NCBI RefSeq assembly: GCF_039538365.1
Contig: NZ_BAABCA010000001.1
Coordinates: forward strand, 310,001-374,000
DNA length: 64,000 nt
Reading direction: 5' to 3'
DNA from: Postechiella marina
GTDB lineage: Bacteria; Bacteroidota; Bacteroidia; Flavobacteriales; Flavobacteriaceae
The position numbers were made by a program, and so were the translations under genes. Shown here one piece after another: positions 19,087-27,349 of this stretch. The notes beneath the pieces are model-generated. The model saw only the letters and a program-made list of their open reading frames with translations. It did no database searches and was not told the origin of the DNA. Position 1 is the first letter of the stretch. Each line of letters begins with the position of its first letter.

Positions 19087-20400
19087 ATGGCATATTTACC
19101 AAATATTATTTTCGCAATCATACTAATCGCAGGTATAGGTTATTTTGTAAAAAACGTAAAAGCATTAGCTCGCAACATAAAGCTAGGTAAAGACGTAGAT
19201 GTTAGCGATAACAAACCCCAACGCTGGAAAAACATGGCCAAGATAGCTCTTGGGCAATCTAAATTAGTACGCAGACCTGTTTCAGGTTTTTTACACGTTG
19301 TAGTATACGTAGGTTTTATTATAATTAATATAGAAGTATTAGAAATTATAATAGACGGTTTATTTGGTACACACCGTATAGGTTTAAGCGTTTTACCAAC
19401 TGCATTATATGGCTTTTTTATAGGTACTTTCGAGGTGTTGGCACTTTTAGTGTTAGTAGCAGTAATTGTATTCTGGATACGTAGAAATGTTATAAAACTA
19501 GCACGTTTCTGGAAAAGTGAAATGACAGCTTGGCCAAAAAACGATGGTAATTTTATTCTGTACTTCGAAATGGTGTTAATGACCCTTTTCTTGGTAATGA
19601 ATGCTACCGACACGCATTTTCAAGACCTAAATTCAGGTAATATAATAAGTCAATTTATAGCGCCATGGTTTTCAGGAATGTCAGAAACAGCACTACATGG
19701 TATAGAAAGAACTGCATGGTGGATTCATATTGTAGGTATACTAGTATTTTTAAATTACCTATATTTTTCTAAACATTTGCACATTTTATTAGCATTTCCA
19801 AACACGTTTTATGGTAAAGTAAAACCAAACGGACAGTTTGACAACCTAGAAGCAGTAACCAAAGAAGTAAAAATGATGATGGATCCAAACGCAGATCCAT
19901 TTGCAGCAACACCAGAAGGAACCGAAGACGAAGTACCAGAAAAATTTGGAGCTAGCGATGTGCAAGATTTAAATTGGGTACAATTACTAAACGCATACAC
20001 CTGTACAGAGTGTGGGCGTTGTACAAGCGAATGCCCAGCTAATTTAACAGGGAAAAAGCTATCGCCAAGAAAAATAATGATGGACACTAGAGACCGTCTA
20101 GAAGAAGTAGGTAAAAACATCGACGCCAACAAAGGCGAATTTAAAGACGACGGTAAACAACTACTTGGCGATTATATAACCAGCGAAGAAATTTGGGCAT
20201 GTACCAGTTGTAATGCCTGTGTAGAAGCTTGTCCAGTAAGCATCGATCCATTATCCATTATCATAGAAATGAGACGTTATCTAGTTATGGAGCAAAGCGC
20301 AGCACCAACAGAGCTAAACAACATGATGACAAACATAGAAAACAATGGTGCACCATGGCCATACAACCAAATGGATAGATTAAACTGGAAAAACGAGTAA
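19087..20400 (+). CDS. Membrane (Fe-S)-binding protein, HdrC/NarI-like fusion
   Basis: A 437-residue redox protein. The N-terminal half has about five membrane helices with spaced histidines (residues ~1-245), like the haem b-binding NarI/HdrE domain. The C-terminal half holds two ferredoxin-type [4Fe-4S] motifs, CTECGRCTSECP (about residue 305) and CTSCNACVEACP (about 370). The layout suggests passing electrons between the quinone pool and a soluble partner. That partner is very likely the CCG-domain protein encoded 200 bases downstream, as in HdrBC-type pairs. The substrate is unknown. A dispersed repeat lies between the two genes. Confidence 0.9.
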   Translation: MAYLPNIIFAIILIAGIGYFVKNVKALARNIKLGKDVDVSDNKPQRWKNMAKIALGQSKLVRRPVSGFLHVVVYVGFIIINIEVLEIIIDGLFGTHRIGLSVLPTALYGFFIGTFEVLALLVLVAVIVFWIRRNVIKLARFWKSEMTAWPKNDGNFILYFEMVLMTLFLVMNATDTHFQDLNSGNIISQFIAPWFSGMSETALHGIERTAWWIHIVGILVFLNYLYFSKHLHILLAFPNTFYGKVKPNGQFDNLEAVTKEVKMMMDPNADPFAATPEGTEDEVPEKFGASDVQDLNWVQLLNAYTCTECGRCTSECPANLTGKKLSPRKIMMDTRDRLEEVGKNIDANKGEFKDDGKQLLGDYITSEEIWACTSCNACVEACPVSIDPLSIIIEMRRYLVMEQSAAPTELNNMMTNIENNGAPWPYNQMDRLNWKNE

Positions 20401-20411
20401 AAAAATAAAAA

Positions 20412-20512
20412 GGGCGTTACCACAAGGGTCGGGCTTTCGGCAGTCGCTTTTTTGTGTTGCATAGGTGCAACAACACAAAAAGAGCTTCAACAATAACCTC
20501 AATCCCTAACGC
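20412..20512 (+). repeat. Dispersed intergenic repeat, copy 1
   Basis: About 101 bases with a GC-rich head (GGGCGTTACCACAAGGGTC and on to TTTCG), a central hairpin (arms 20449-20459 and 20471-20481, 11 of 11 pairs) and a tail CTCAATCCCTAACGC at 20498-20512. The ends GCGTTA and TAACGC are inverted repeats. Its base composition is quite unlike the surrounding AT-rich DNA. Similar copies lie at 44661-44757 and, inverted, at 59019-59169. It may also end or attenuate transcription between the two Fe-S genes. Confidence 0.8.
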
Positions 20513-20600
20513 AAAACCAACTAAAGTTTAAAAATAAAGTTTAGGATTAAGCACCACATAATTTCTTAAACAAACTTTAAAATATCATAAACTAAAAAAT

Positions 20601-21392
20601 ATGAGCGAACAACTAAACGTACCAACCATGGAAGAGTTCATGGCACAAGGCAAACAACCAGACATTTTATTTTGGGTAGGTTCCGCAGGAAGTTATGATG
20701 ATAGAGCAAAAAAAATAACAAGAGCTTTTGTAAAAATATTAAACAAAGCCAATGTTAATTTTGCAGTTTTAGGCACAGAAGAAAGTAATACTGGCGATGT
20801 AGCAAAACGAGCAGGAAACGAGTTTTTGTTTCAAATGCAAGCCATGATGAATATAGAGGTTTTAAATGCCTACGAGATAAAACGTATTGTAACCTGCGAT
20901 CCGCATTCTTTTAACTGTTTAAAAAACGAATACCCAAGTTTAGGAGGTAATTACGATGTTGTACACCACACACAATTTATAAAAGAATTAATCGAAACTA
21001 AAAAACTCGATATAAAAGACGGTGTATTTAATGGTAAACGTATCACATTTCACGATCCATGTTATTTAGGACGAGCAAACTCAGAATACGATGCACCTCG
21101 CGATGTTTTAGCAACACTAAATGCACAACTTCTAGAAATGAAACGAAGTAAATCTACCGCATTATGTTGTGGTGCAGGAGGCGCGCAAATGTTTAAAGAT
21201 GCAGAGAAGGGCGATAAAGAAATTAACGAATTACGCACAGAAGACGCACTTAAAACAAACCCAGAAATAATAGCAACAGCATGTCCATACTGCATGACTA
21301 TGATGAGCGACGGAGTAAAAGTTAAAGAAAAAGAAAGCGAAATTAAAGTTTTAGATATAGCAGAATTAATTGCAGAATCTCAATCTTTATAA
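20601..21392 (+). CDS. (Fe-S)-binding protein with CCG domains, HdrB/LutA-like
   Basis: A 263-residue cytosolic protein with two cysteine-rich CCG-type repeats, as in the B subunit of heterodisulfide reductase, GlpC, and LutA. Cysteine clusters are CDPHSFNC (about residue 98), HDPCYLGR (about 150), CCGAGGAQMF (about 193) and CPYCMTMM (about 229), giving the CX(31-39)CCX(35-36)CXXC pattern that binds a noncubane [4Fe-4S] centre. It is placed behind the membrane Fe-S protein as its probable electron partner. What is finally reduced or oxidised is not shown. Confidence 0.9.
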   Translation: MSEQLNVPTMEEFMAQGKQPDILFWVGSAGSYDDRAKKITRAFVKILNKANVNFAVLGTEESNTGDVAKRAGNEFLFQMQAMMNIEVLNAYEIKRIVTCDPHSFNCLKNEYPSLGGNYDVVHHTQFIKELIETKKLDIKDGVFNGKRITFHDPCYLGRANSEYDAPRDVLATLNAQLLEMKRSKSTALCCGAGGAQMFKDAEKGDKEINELRTEDALKTNPEIIATACPYCMTMMSDGVKVKEKESEIKVLDIAELIAESQSL

Positions 21393-21452
21393 TCAAAACA
21401 AGTAAGATAAATATTAGTTAAACACATTAATATCATCTTAAAAAATAAAAAA

Positions 21453-21938
21453 ATGCTAGTAGATTTTAATACATTACCAGGAGAATCTAGAGTTTGGATA
21501 TTCCAAGCTAATCGTTCTTTTTCAGAACAAGAAATAGAAGAAATAAATGCAAAATTAAGCGTGTTTATTACCAATTGGACAGCACATGGTAGCGACTTGC
21601 AAGCAGGTTATCAATTAAAATATAAGCGTTTTATTATATTAGGTTTAAATCAAAACTTAAATGCAGCAACAGGATGCTCTATAGATGCGTCTGTTCATTT
21701 TATTCAGCAATTAGAAAAAGATTATAATGTCGACTTAATGGATAAAATGAATGTGTCTTATAAGCAAGGCGAATACATCGCTTACAAATCGCTTATAGAT
21801 TTTAAAAAAATGGCAAAAGATAAGGCTGTATCTAAAAAAACGATTGTTTTTAATAACCTTGTAGCTAATGTTGCAGAGTTTAAAGAAAATTGGGAAGTCC
21901 CTGCAAGCGAGAGTTGGCACAGCAGATTTCTTAAATAG
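21453..21938 (+). CDS. Conserved flavobacterial protein of unknown function
   Basis: A 161-residue soluble protein. Relatives are often labelled ABC transporter ATPase in databases, but I see no Walker A, Walker B or signature motif, and the length is too short for an ABC domain, so I would not carry that name over. The central HGSDLQAGYQLKYKRFIILGL and the single cysteine in ATGCSIDAS look like the conserved core. It begins 60 bases after the CCG protein on the same strand and may belong to that transcription unit. No function is offered. Confidence 0.85.
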   Translation: MLVDFNTLPGESRVWIFQANRSFSEQEIEEINAKLSVFITNWTAHGSDLQAGYQLKYKRFIILGLNQNLNAATGCSIDASVHFIQQLEKDYNVDLMDKMNVSYKQGEYIAYKSLIDFKKMAKDKAVSKKTIVFNNLVANVAEFKENWEVPASESWHSRFLK

Positions 21939-22071
21939 TTTCTTGCAATTTTAGCCTTTTAGTATTAATACTTTAAATCTTAAAGCTGCAGAGCTATTAA
22001 ATCTAAAAAAATTTTCATATATCAATTAGAATAATGATTTTTACAACTTGCTAAAAAGTGTAAATAAAATT

Positions 22072-23295
22072 ATGGCTAAAGATATTTTCTTATTAAACAT
22101 TTCGGGACAAGATAAACCAGGATTAACTTCAAGCTTAACATGTGTTTTGGCCGAGTATGGCGCTAAAGTATTAGATATAGGACAAGCAAACATACACGAC
22201 ACATTGTCTTTAGGTATTTTGTTTGAAATTAAATCTGGAAAAAAATCGGCATCGGTTTTAAAAGATTTACTTTTTAAAGCTTACGAGCTTGGTATTACTG
22301 CTAAGTTTAAACCAATTTCTCATAAAGATTATGAGAATTGGGTTGGACTACAAGGTAAAGATCGATACATAATTACCATTTTAGGAGAAAAACTTAAGGC
22401 AGAACAAATATCAGAAGTAACCAAAGTTATTTCAGAAAAAAATTTAAATATAGATTCTATAAAAAGGCTTACGGGACGTTTATCTTTAGCAAAAAAAGAA
22501 AAATACCCAAGAGCCTCTATTCAACTTTCTATAAGAGGAAAAATAGAAGATAAAACAGAATTTACCAAAAAATTTATGGATATTTCCCATAAATTAGATG
22601 TAGATATTGCTTTTCAAGAAGATAATATTTACCGCAGAAACAGACGCCTAGTTTGTTTTGATATGGATTCTACATTAATACAAACCGAAGTTATAGACGA
22701 GCTTGCAGAATTAGCTGGTGTTGGTGCAAAAGTAAAAGCTATTACAGAGTCTGCTATGCAAGGCGAAATAGATTTTAACGAAAGCTTTAAGCGTAGAATG
22801 AAGCTTCTTGAAGGCTTAAGCGAAGATGTACTTCAAAATGTAGCAGTTAATTTACCTATAACAAAAGGAGCAAGACGCCTTATAGATACTCTAAAAAGCT
22901 ACGGATTTAAAACAGCAATACTTTCTGGTGGTTTTACTTATTTTGGCCATTACCTACAAAAAGAGTTAGGTATAGATTATGTATATGCCAATCAATTAGA
23001 AATTAAAGATGGAGCCTTAACTGGTGGTTATCTTGGCGAAATAGTAGATGGTAATAAAAAGGCAGAATACTTAAGAGAAATAGCAAAAAAAGAAGGTATA
23101 GATATTAGCCAAACAATTGCAGTAGGAGATGGGGCAAACGATTTGCCAATGCTTAATCTTGCTGGTCTTGGTATTGCGTTTCATGCAAAACCTAAAGTAA
23201 AAGACAACGCACAAAGCTCTATATCTAGTATAGGTTTAGATGGTGTACTTTATTTATTAGGTTACCACGATAGACATATTGATTTAATAGAATAG
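22072..23295 (+). CDS. serB: Phosphoserine phosphatase SerB with N-terminal ACT-like region
   Basis: Removes phosphate from O-phospho-L-serine in the last step of serine synthesis. From the ATG at 22072 the product has 407 residues: an ACT-like regulatory half (to about residue 180, starting LNISGQDKPGLTSSL) and a HAD phosphatase half with the nucleophile in DMDSTLIQTE, motif II LSGGF, a Lys in motif III and GDGANDLPML as motif IV. An in-frame TTG at 22048 would add eight residues, but the ATG fits the family start (MAKDIFLLN) and the A-rich leader better. The gene ends at the hairpin at 23365-23405. Confidence 0.95.
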   Translation: MAKDIFLLNISGQDKPGLTSSLTCVLAEYGAKVLDIGQANIHDTLSLGILFEIKSGKKSASVLKDLLFKAYELGITAKFKPISHKDYENWVGLQGKDRYIITILGEKLKAEQISEVTKVISEKNLNIDSIKRLTGRLSLAKKEKYPRASIQLSIRGKIEDKTEFTKKFMDISHKLDVDIAFQEDNIYRRNRRLVCFDMDSTLIQTEVIDELAELAGVGAKVKAITESAMQGEIDFNESFKRRMKLLEGLSEDVLQNVAVNLPITKGARRLIDTLKSYGFKTAILSGGFTYFGHYLQKELGIDYVYANQLEIKDGALTGGYLGEIVDGNKKAEYLREIAKKEGIDISQTIAVGDGANDLPMLNLAGLGIAFHAKPKVKDNAQSSISSIGLDGVLYLLGYHDRHIDLIE

Positions 23296-23364
23296 TTTTC
23301 TGTTTTTAATAAAAATAAGACTTAAATTATTAGTTTACATATTTTTTTAGATGTAAGCTGATTT

Positions 23365-23405
23365 AAAAAAACTTTATTTAGATTTATTCTGAATAAAGTT
23401 TTTTT
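23365..23405 (+). terminator. serB terminator hairpin
   Basis: Arms 23365-23382 and 23388-23405 pair over 18 positions (one T-G wobble) around a five-base loop. The right arm itself ends in eight T residues, and the A-run on the left makes it work in either direction. The core, 23374-23396, also reads as an inverted repeat that may be an operator for the next operon. Confidence 0.8.
23374..23396. promoter_or_regulatory. Putative iron-regulator (Fur-like) operator
   Basis: TTATTTAGA and TCTGAATAA are inverted repeats (eight of nine positions) separated by five bases, 26 bases upstream of the -7 element of an imelysin operon. AT-rich 9-5-9 dyads fit a Fur-family dimer site in size and position. 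The repeat also forms the top of the serB terminator, so its symmetry may come from that role alone. Inference only. Confidence 0.35.
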
Positions 23406-23421
23406 TATTTAAAATAGAATT

Positions 23422-23429
23422 TATATTTG
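23422..23429 (+). promoter_or_regulatory. Candidate -7 promoter element of the imelysin operon
   Basis: TATATTTG matches the Bacteroidota TAnnTTTG element exactly, 34 bases ahead of the imelysin ATG and just after the serB terminator. The -33 region would fall in the T-run of that hairpin. Confidence 0.55.
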
Positions 23430-23463
23430 CATCTTATTTATAATAAGTCTTAATAAAAATAAA

Positions 23464-24681
23464 ATGAAACTAAAAATTACTAATCTAACTTACTTACTAT
23501 TTGCAACATTATTAATAGCTTCTTGTTCAAGCGATGACGATAATAATATTAACAAAGCAAAAGTTGAAAAATCAGAATTTATAGAAACATATGCAGAGAT
23601 AGCATCAGCAAATTATGCAGATTCTTATACTACTGCAGTTACTATGAAAACTAAAATTGATGCTTTTATAGCAGACCCAAGTGTAACTACTTTAGAAGAA
23701 GCAAGAGATGCTTGGTTGTATGCAAGAGATTATTACGGTCAAACAGAGGCTTATAGAGAAGCTAACGGACCTATTGATAATGATGATTTATTAGGTACAG
23801 AAGGTCAAATTAATGCATGGCCTTTGGATGAAGGTTATATTGATTATGTGTTTAATACAACTGGTGGTGTGGTTCAAAATGGATTAATTGGCGATACTAC
23901 TTTCAATTTAACTGAAGCTAATATTGTAGCAAAGAATGAAGAAGGGAAAGATGATAACATATCTACAGGTTGGCATGCTATAGAATTTTTACTTTGGGGG
24001 CAAGACTTAAATTACGATCCAATAACCCATACAACAGATAACTATACTGTTTCTGGAAACAGAAGTTTTGAAGATTATACAACTGAAGATTTTGCCGAAA
24101 GAAGAAAAACATATTTGCAAATTGTAACCAATTTATTAGTTAAAGATTTAAAAGACTTAAACGATACATGGCAGTCTAACGGATCGTATCGTGCTACTTT
24201 TGAGGCATTAGACGAAGATGTTGCTTTAGCAAATATTTTAAATGGTATTGGTTTTATTTCAAATGGAGAGGTAGCTTTAGAGCGTATAGATCCTGCTATT
24301 GATGAAGGTCAAGAGAACGAGCACTCTTGTTTTTCTGATAATACAAACCAAGATATGTGGGCTAACGTAAACGGAATTAATAATATTATTGTTGGAAGTT
24401 ATACAAGCGAAAGTGGTAATGTAATATCTGGAACATCTTTAATAAGTTTAGTAAATAACGAAAACGAAGAAATTGCTTCTATACTAAGTACAAAAGCATC
24501 AGAAACAGTATCTAAATTAAATACTTTGTTAGGTTTAGGCAAAAATTTTGATGAAATTATAAGCGAAGAAACTTTAGGTTCTAATGGTCCAGCAGGTCAA
24601 TTATCTTCAGCTTTAAAAGCTCAAGGTTCTGCAATTTCTGATGCTGCATCTGCTTTAGGAATTAACATTACCATCAACTAA
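23464..24681 (+). CDS. Imelysin family lipoprotein (first of two)
   Basis: A 405-residue exported protein of the imelysin/EfeO-M75 family linked to iron uptake. The signal peptide ends in a lipobox (ATLLIASCSSD), so Cys20 or so would be lipidated, followed by an acidic spacer. The family motif GxHxxE is present as GWHAIE (about residue 170), within the helical duplicated fold. The downstream di-heme gene and second imelysin make a three-gene unit of the kind seen for IrpA-type systems. The metal bound and direction of transport are not shown by the sequence. A perfect hairpin lies between this gene and the next and may give it higher expression than the two that follow. Confidence 0.92.
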   Translation: MKLKITNLTYLLFATLLIASCSSDDDNNINKAKVEKSEFIETYAEIASANYADSYTTAVTMKTKIDAFIADPSVTTLEEARDAWLYARDYYGQTEAYREANGPIDNDDLLGTEGQINAWPLDEGYIDYVFNTTGGVVQNGLIGDTTFNLTEANIVAKNEEGKDDNISTGWHAIEFLLWGQDLNYDPITHTTDNYTVSGNRSFEDYTTEDFAERRKTYLQIVTNLLVKDLKDLNDTWQSNGSYRATFEALDEDVALANILNGIGFISNGEVALERIDPAIDEGQENEHSCFSDNTNQDMWANVNGINNIIVGSYTSESGNVISGTSLISLVNNENEEIASILSTKASETVSKLNTLLGLGKNFDEIISEETLGSNGPAGQLSSALKAQGSAISDAASALGINITIN

Positions 24682-24702
24682 AAGAATTATATTTATTTTT
24701 TT

Positions 24703-24731
24703 AACTGAAGTACATAATATGTACTTCAGTT
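24703..24731 (+). terminator. Hairpin between first imelysin and di-heme gene
   Basis: Arms 24703-24716 and 24718-24731 are perfectly complementary over 14 bases with a single base between (the working loop would be about 5 bases), followed by a T-rich stretch. It is either the end of a one-gene transcript or a partial terminator and 3'-stabilising element inside the operon, since the next gene starts only 27 bases further on. Confidence 0.75.
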
Positions 24732-24758
24732 TTCTGTTTTTATTATTTTGTTAATTAT

Positions 24759-26165
24759 ATGAAGTCCATATATTTTATCTTACTTATTTTTATTCTATCA
24801 TGTCAGTCAGATAACTTTTCAGATCAAGATTATATCGATTTAAATTACGAATTAGGTGAAGAGAATTTAGTAGGATATTTATCTATAGAAGCCTTTACAG
24901 CCGATAAGGCTTTTGGTAGAGGAATACCAGAACTATCAGATGAAGAACTAGCTTTTTTTGGAGTAGGAAACGCTATGTTCGACCAAAGTTGGGTGTCTTC
25001 ACCAGCAACTACAACATCTAGAGACGGATTAGGACCTATATTTAACGCTAGAGCTTGTAGTGCCTGTCATTTAAGAGACGGAAGAGGAAAACCGCTATTA
25101 GAAAATAGTGCAGGATCCGAAGGTTTTTTATTAAGATTAAGTAGTGGTAATAATGAAATAACTGGGCCTATAGGCTTGTCTAATTATGGAGATCAGCTTC
25201 AAGACGACTCTAATTTAGGAATTGAAAAAGAAGGTGATATTAATGTAAATTTTGAAATTATTAGTGGAGAGTATCCCGATGGAACACCATACGAATTAAG
25301 AAAACCAAATTATACCATTTCTAACCTAAATTATGGAAGTATAGGTCATGCACAACAATCACCAAGAGTAGGGCAACAAGTTATAGGTTTAGGTTTTATT
25401 GATGCTTTAAGCGATCAAAGTATTTTAAATAACGAAGATATTTATGATGCCAATGGCGATGGTATTTCTGGTAAAGCCAATAGAGTTTGGAACATAAGGG
25501 AGAATAAAACAACGATAGGTAAATTTGGTTGGAAAGCTAACCAACCAACATTAGAGCAACAAGTATCAGCAGCATTTAATGGCGATATGGGACTAACCAC
25601 AACTCTTTTTCCTAACGAGAATTGTCCAGATGGTGTAGACTGTTCTAAATTAAGCAATGGTATAAACGAGGGCGATACTGTAGAAGTTCCAGATAAACAA
25701 TTAAGTAGAATGATGGTTTATCAAGCATCAATATCTGTACCTAAAAGAAGAGATTTTAAAACATTAGATGTATTAAAAGGAAAGCAGTTATTTAAAGATT
25801 TAGCATGTGTAAGCTGCCATATAGATAATTTTGTAACGAGTAATTATACTTTGTTACCTCAAATAGAACAGGTAACAATACGCCCATATTCAGATTTTTT
25901 ATTACATGACATGGGAGAAGGTATGGCAGATAACAGAGCCGATTTTTTAGCAAATGGTAACGAGTGGCGTACACAACCATTATGGGGAATAGGCCTTATT
26001 GAAGAGGTTAACAATCATACTTTTTTATTGCATGATGGCAGAGCTAGAACTATGGAAGAAGCTATTTTGTGGCACGCTGGTGAAGCCGAAACCTCTAAAA
26101 CTAATTTTATGAATTTAAATAAAGAAGAACGCCAACAAGTATTAAGTTTTTTAAAATCTTTGTAA
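24759..26165 (+). CDS. Di-heme oxidoreductase (thiol oxidoreductase-like) lipoprotein
   Basis: A 468-residue periplasm-facing c-type cytochrome of the di-heme oxidoreductase family related to cytochrome c peroxidase. The N-terminus has a lipobox ending at Cys15 (IFILSCQSD). Two haem-attachment motifs are seen: CSACH at residues 100-104 and CVSCH at about 350. It lies between two imelysin genes and its stop is one base from the start of the second, so the three surely act together. In such loci the di-heme enzyme is proposed to oxidise or reduce iron before or during uptake; that is inference from context. Confidence 0.92.
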   Translation: MKSIYFILLIFILSCQSDNFSDQDYIDLNYELGEENLVGYLSIEAFTADKAFGRGIPELSDEELAFFGVGNAMFDQSWVSSPATTTSRDGLGPIFNARACSACHLRDGRGKPLLENSAGSEGFLLRLSSGNNEITGPIGLSNYGDQLQDDSNLGIEKEGDINVNFEIISGEYPDGTPYELRKPNYTISNLNYGSIGHAQQSPRVGQQVIGLGFIDALSDQSILNNEDIYDANGDGISGKANRVWNIRENKTTIGKFGWKANQPTLEQQVSAAFNGDMGLTTTLFPNENCPDGVDCSKLSNGINEGDTVEVPDKQLSRMMVYQASISVPKRRDFKTLDVLKGKQLFKDLACVSCHIDNFVTSNYTLLPQIEQVTIRPYSDFLLHDMGEGMADNRADFLANGNEWRTQPLWGIGLIEEVNNHTFLLHDGRARTMEEAILWHAGEAETSKTNFMNLNKEERQQVLSFLKSL

Positions 26166-26166
26166 T

Positions 26167-27228
26167 ATGAAAAGAGATATTGCCTTTTACATTGTTTTAT
26201 TATTAGTTACAATGTCTTGTAATAACAACGACGAAACGACTGCTATAGATACATTTCATTCAGATTATTATAATGTAAATATTGCTCCTTCAATTAGTAA
26301 CTTTAAAGTAGAAACCGAAAAATATATTAAGTATGTTAATACATTTAAAGCCCAACCGTCAGCTAGTAATTTTAGTATTTTACAAGAGCAATGGTTAAAA
26401 ACAACCCAGGCATTCTCTAAAACAAGAGTGTATAATATGGTTGCAGTTAAAGCCCAATTTTTCGATATTATAATATATAATTTTCCTGTAAATCCTACAT
26501 TAATAGAAAATAATATAGAAGAAAAGGCTAATTACGATGCAGCGTATTTAAGTTCTAAAAGTACTGTAGCAAAGGGGCTTGCTACTTTAGAGTATTTGTT
26601 GTTTTATAATCAAGATTCTAATAAGGCATTATTAATGCTTCAAGAAAATGAGTTTCGTGTAAATTATATGTTGGGTGTTGCCCAAGATGTTTTAAGACAA
26701 GCTAATTTATTAATAGAATTTTGGGAACAAGATTATAAAGATGTGTTTATTAATGCTACATCTATTTCTTGTACAGAAAACGCACGTTGTTTATCTTTTA
26801 ATCAAGTAATAAATATTATGGATGTTATTCGTGTAACTAAAGTAGGTAAACCTGCTGGCTTAGAGGATTCTAGTAGTGCAACAATAGAATCTTTAGAAGC
26901 TTTTAGAAGTGGTAACTCTTTAGAATTAATAAAAAGTACAGTAGAAGAAGTAGAACATGTTTACACTCTTAGTACAGTTAATTTTTCTGAAATTGTAGAT
27001 GATATTTCTGGGAACTCTCAAATATCTGACGAAATAAATAAAACCTTTACAGAGGTATATAGAGATATCGACGCTATAAATACAAATTTATATATAGCAA
27101 TAGAGAATGAAGACCCTAACGTAGAGGCTTTATACAACTCTCTTTTTAATTTAGTTAAATATTTTTCTGTTGATGCAGCAAGTATTTTATCTGTATCTGT
27201 ATTGCCAACAGATAATGATGGTGATTAA
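26167..27228 (+). CDS. Imelysin family lipoprotein (second), lacking the motif histidine
   Basis: A 353-residue imelysin-like protein starting with a lipoprotein signal (LLLVTMSCNNND). The position that should hold GxHxxE reads GLATLE, so the histidine is replaced by alanine while the Gly and Glu remain. This is a recognised variation in one branch of the family and may mean a different ligand or a structural role. The start is the ATG one base after the di-heme gene's stop, implying translational coupling. The C-terminal end is acidic (PTDNDGD). Confidence 0.9.
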   Translation: MKRDIAFYIVLLLVTMSCNNNDETTAIDTFHSDYYNVNIAPSISNFKVETEKYIKYVNTFKAQPSASNFSILQEQWLKTTQAFSKTRVYNMVAVKAQFFDIIIYNFPVNPTLIENNIEEKANYDAAYLSSKSTVAKGLATLEYLLFYNQDSNKALLMLQENEFRVNYMLGVAQDVLRQANLLIEFWEQDYKDVFINATSISCTENARCLSFNQVINIMDVIRVTKVGKPAGLEDSSSATIESLEAFRSGNSLELIKSTVEEVEHVYTLSTVNFSEIVDDISGNSQISDEINKTFTEVYRDIDAINTNLYIAIENEDPNVEALYNSLFNLVKYFSVDAASILSVSVLPTDNDGD

Positions 27229-27349
27229 GCAATAATCTTATTTATAAATCTATCTTAAAGTCTTTTTATCTTCTTTATAAAAGTATTAATTTGGCACGAT
27301 TATTAGTATTATTAATACAAAATACTATTCAGACTCAAATAATCCTTTT

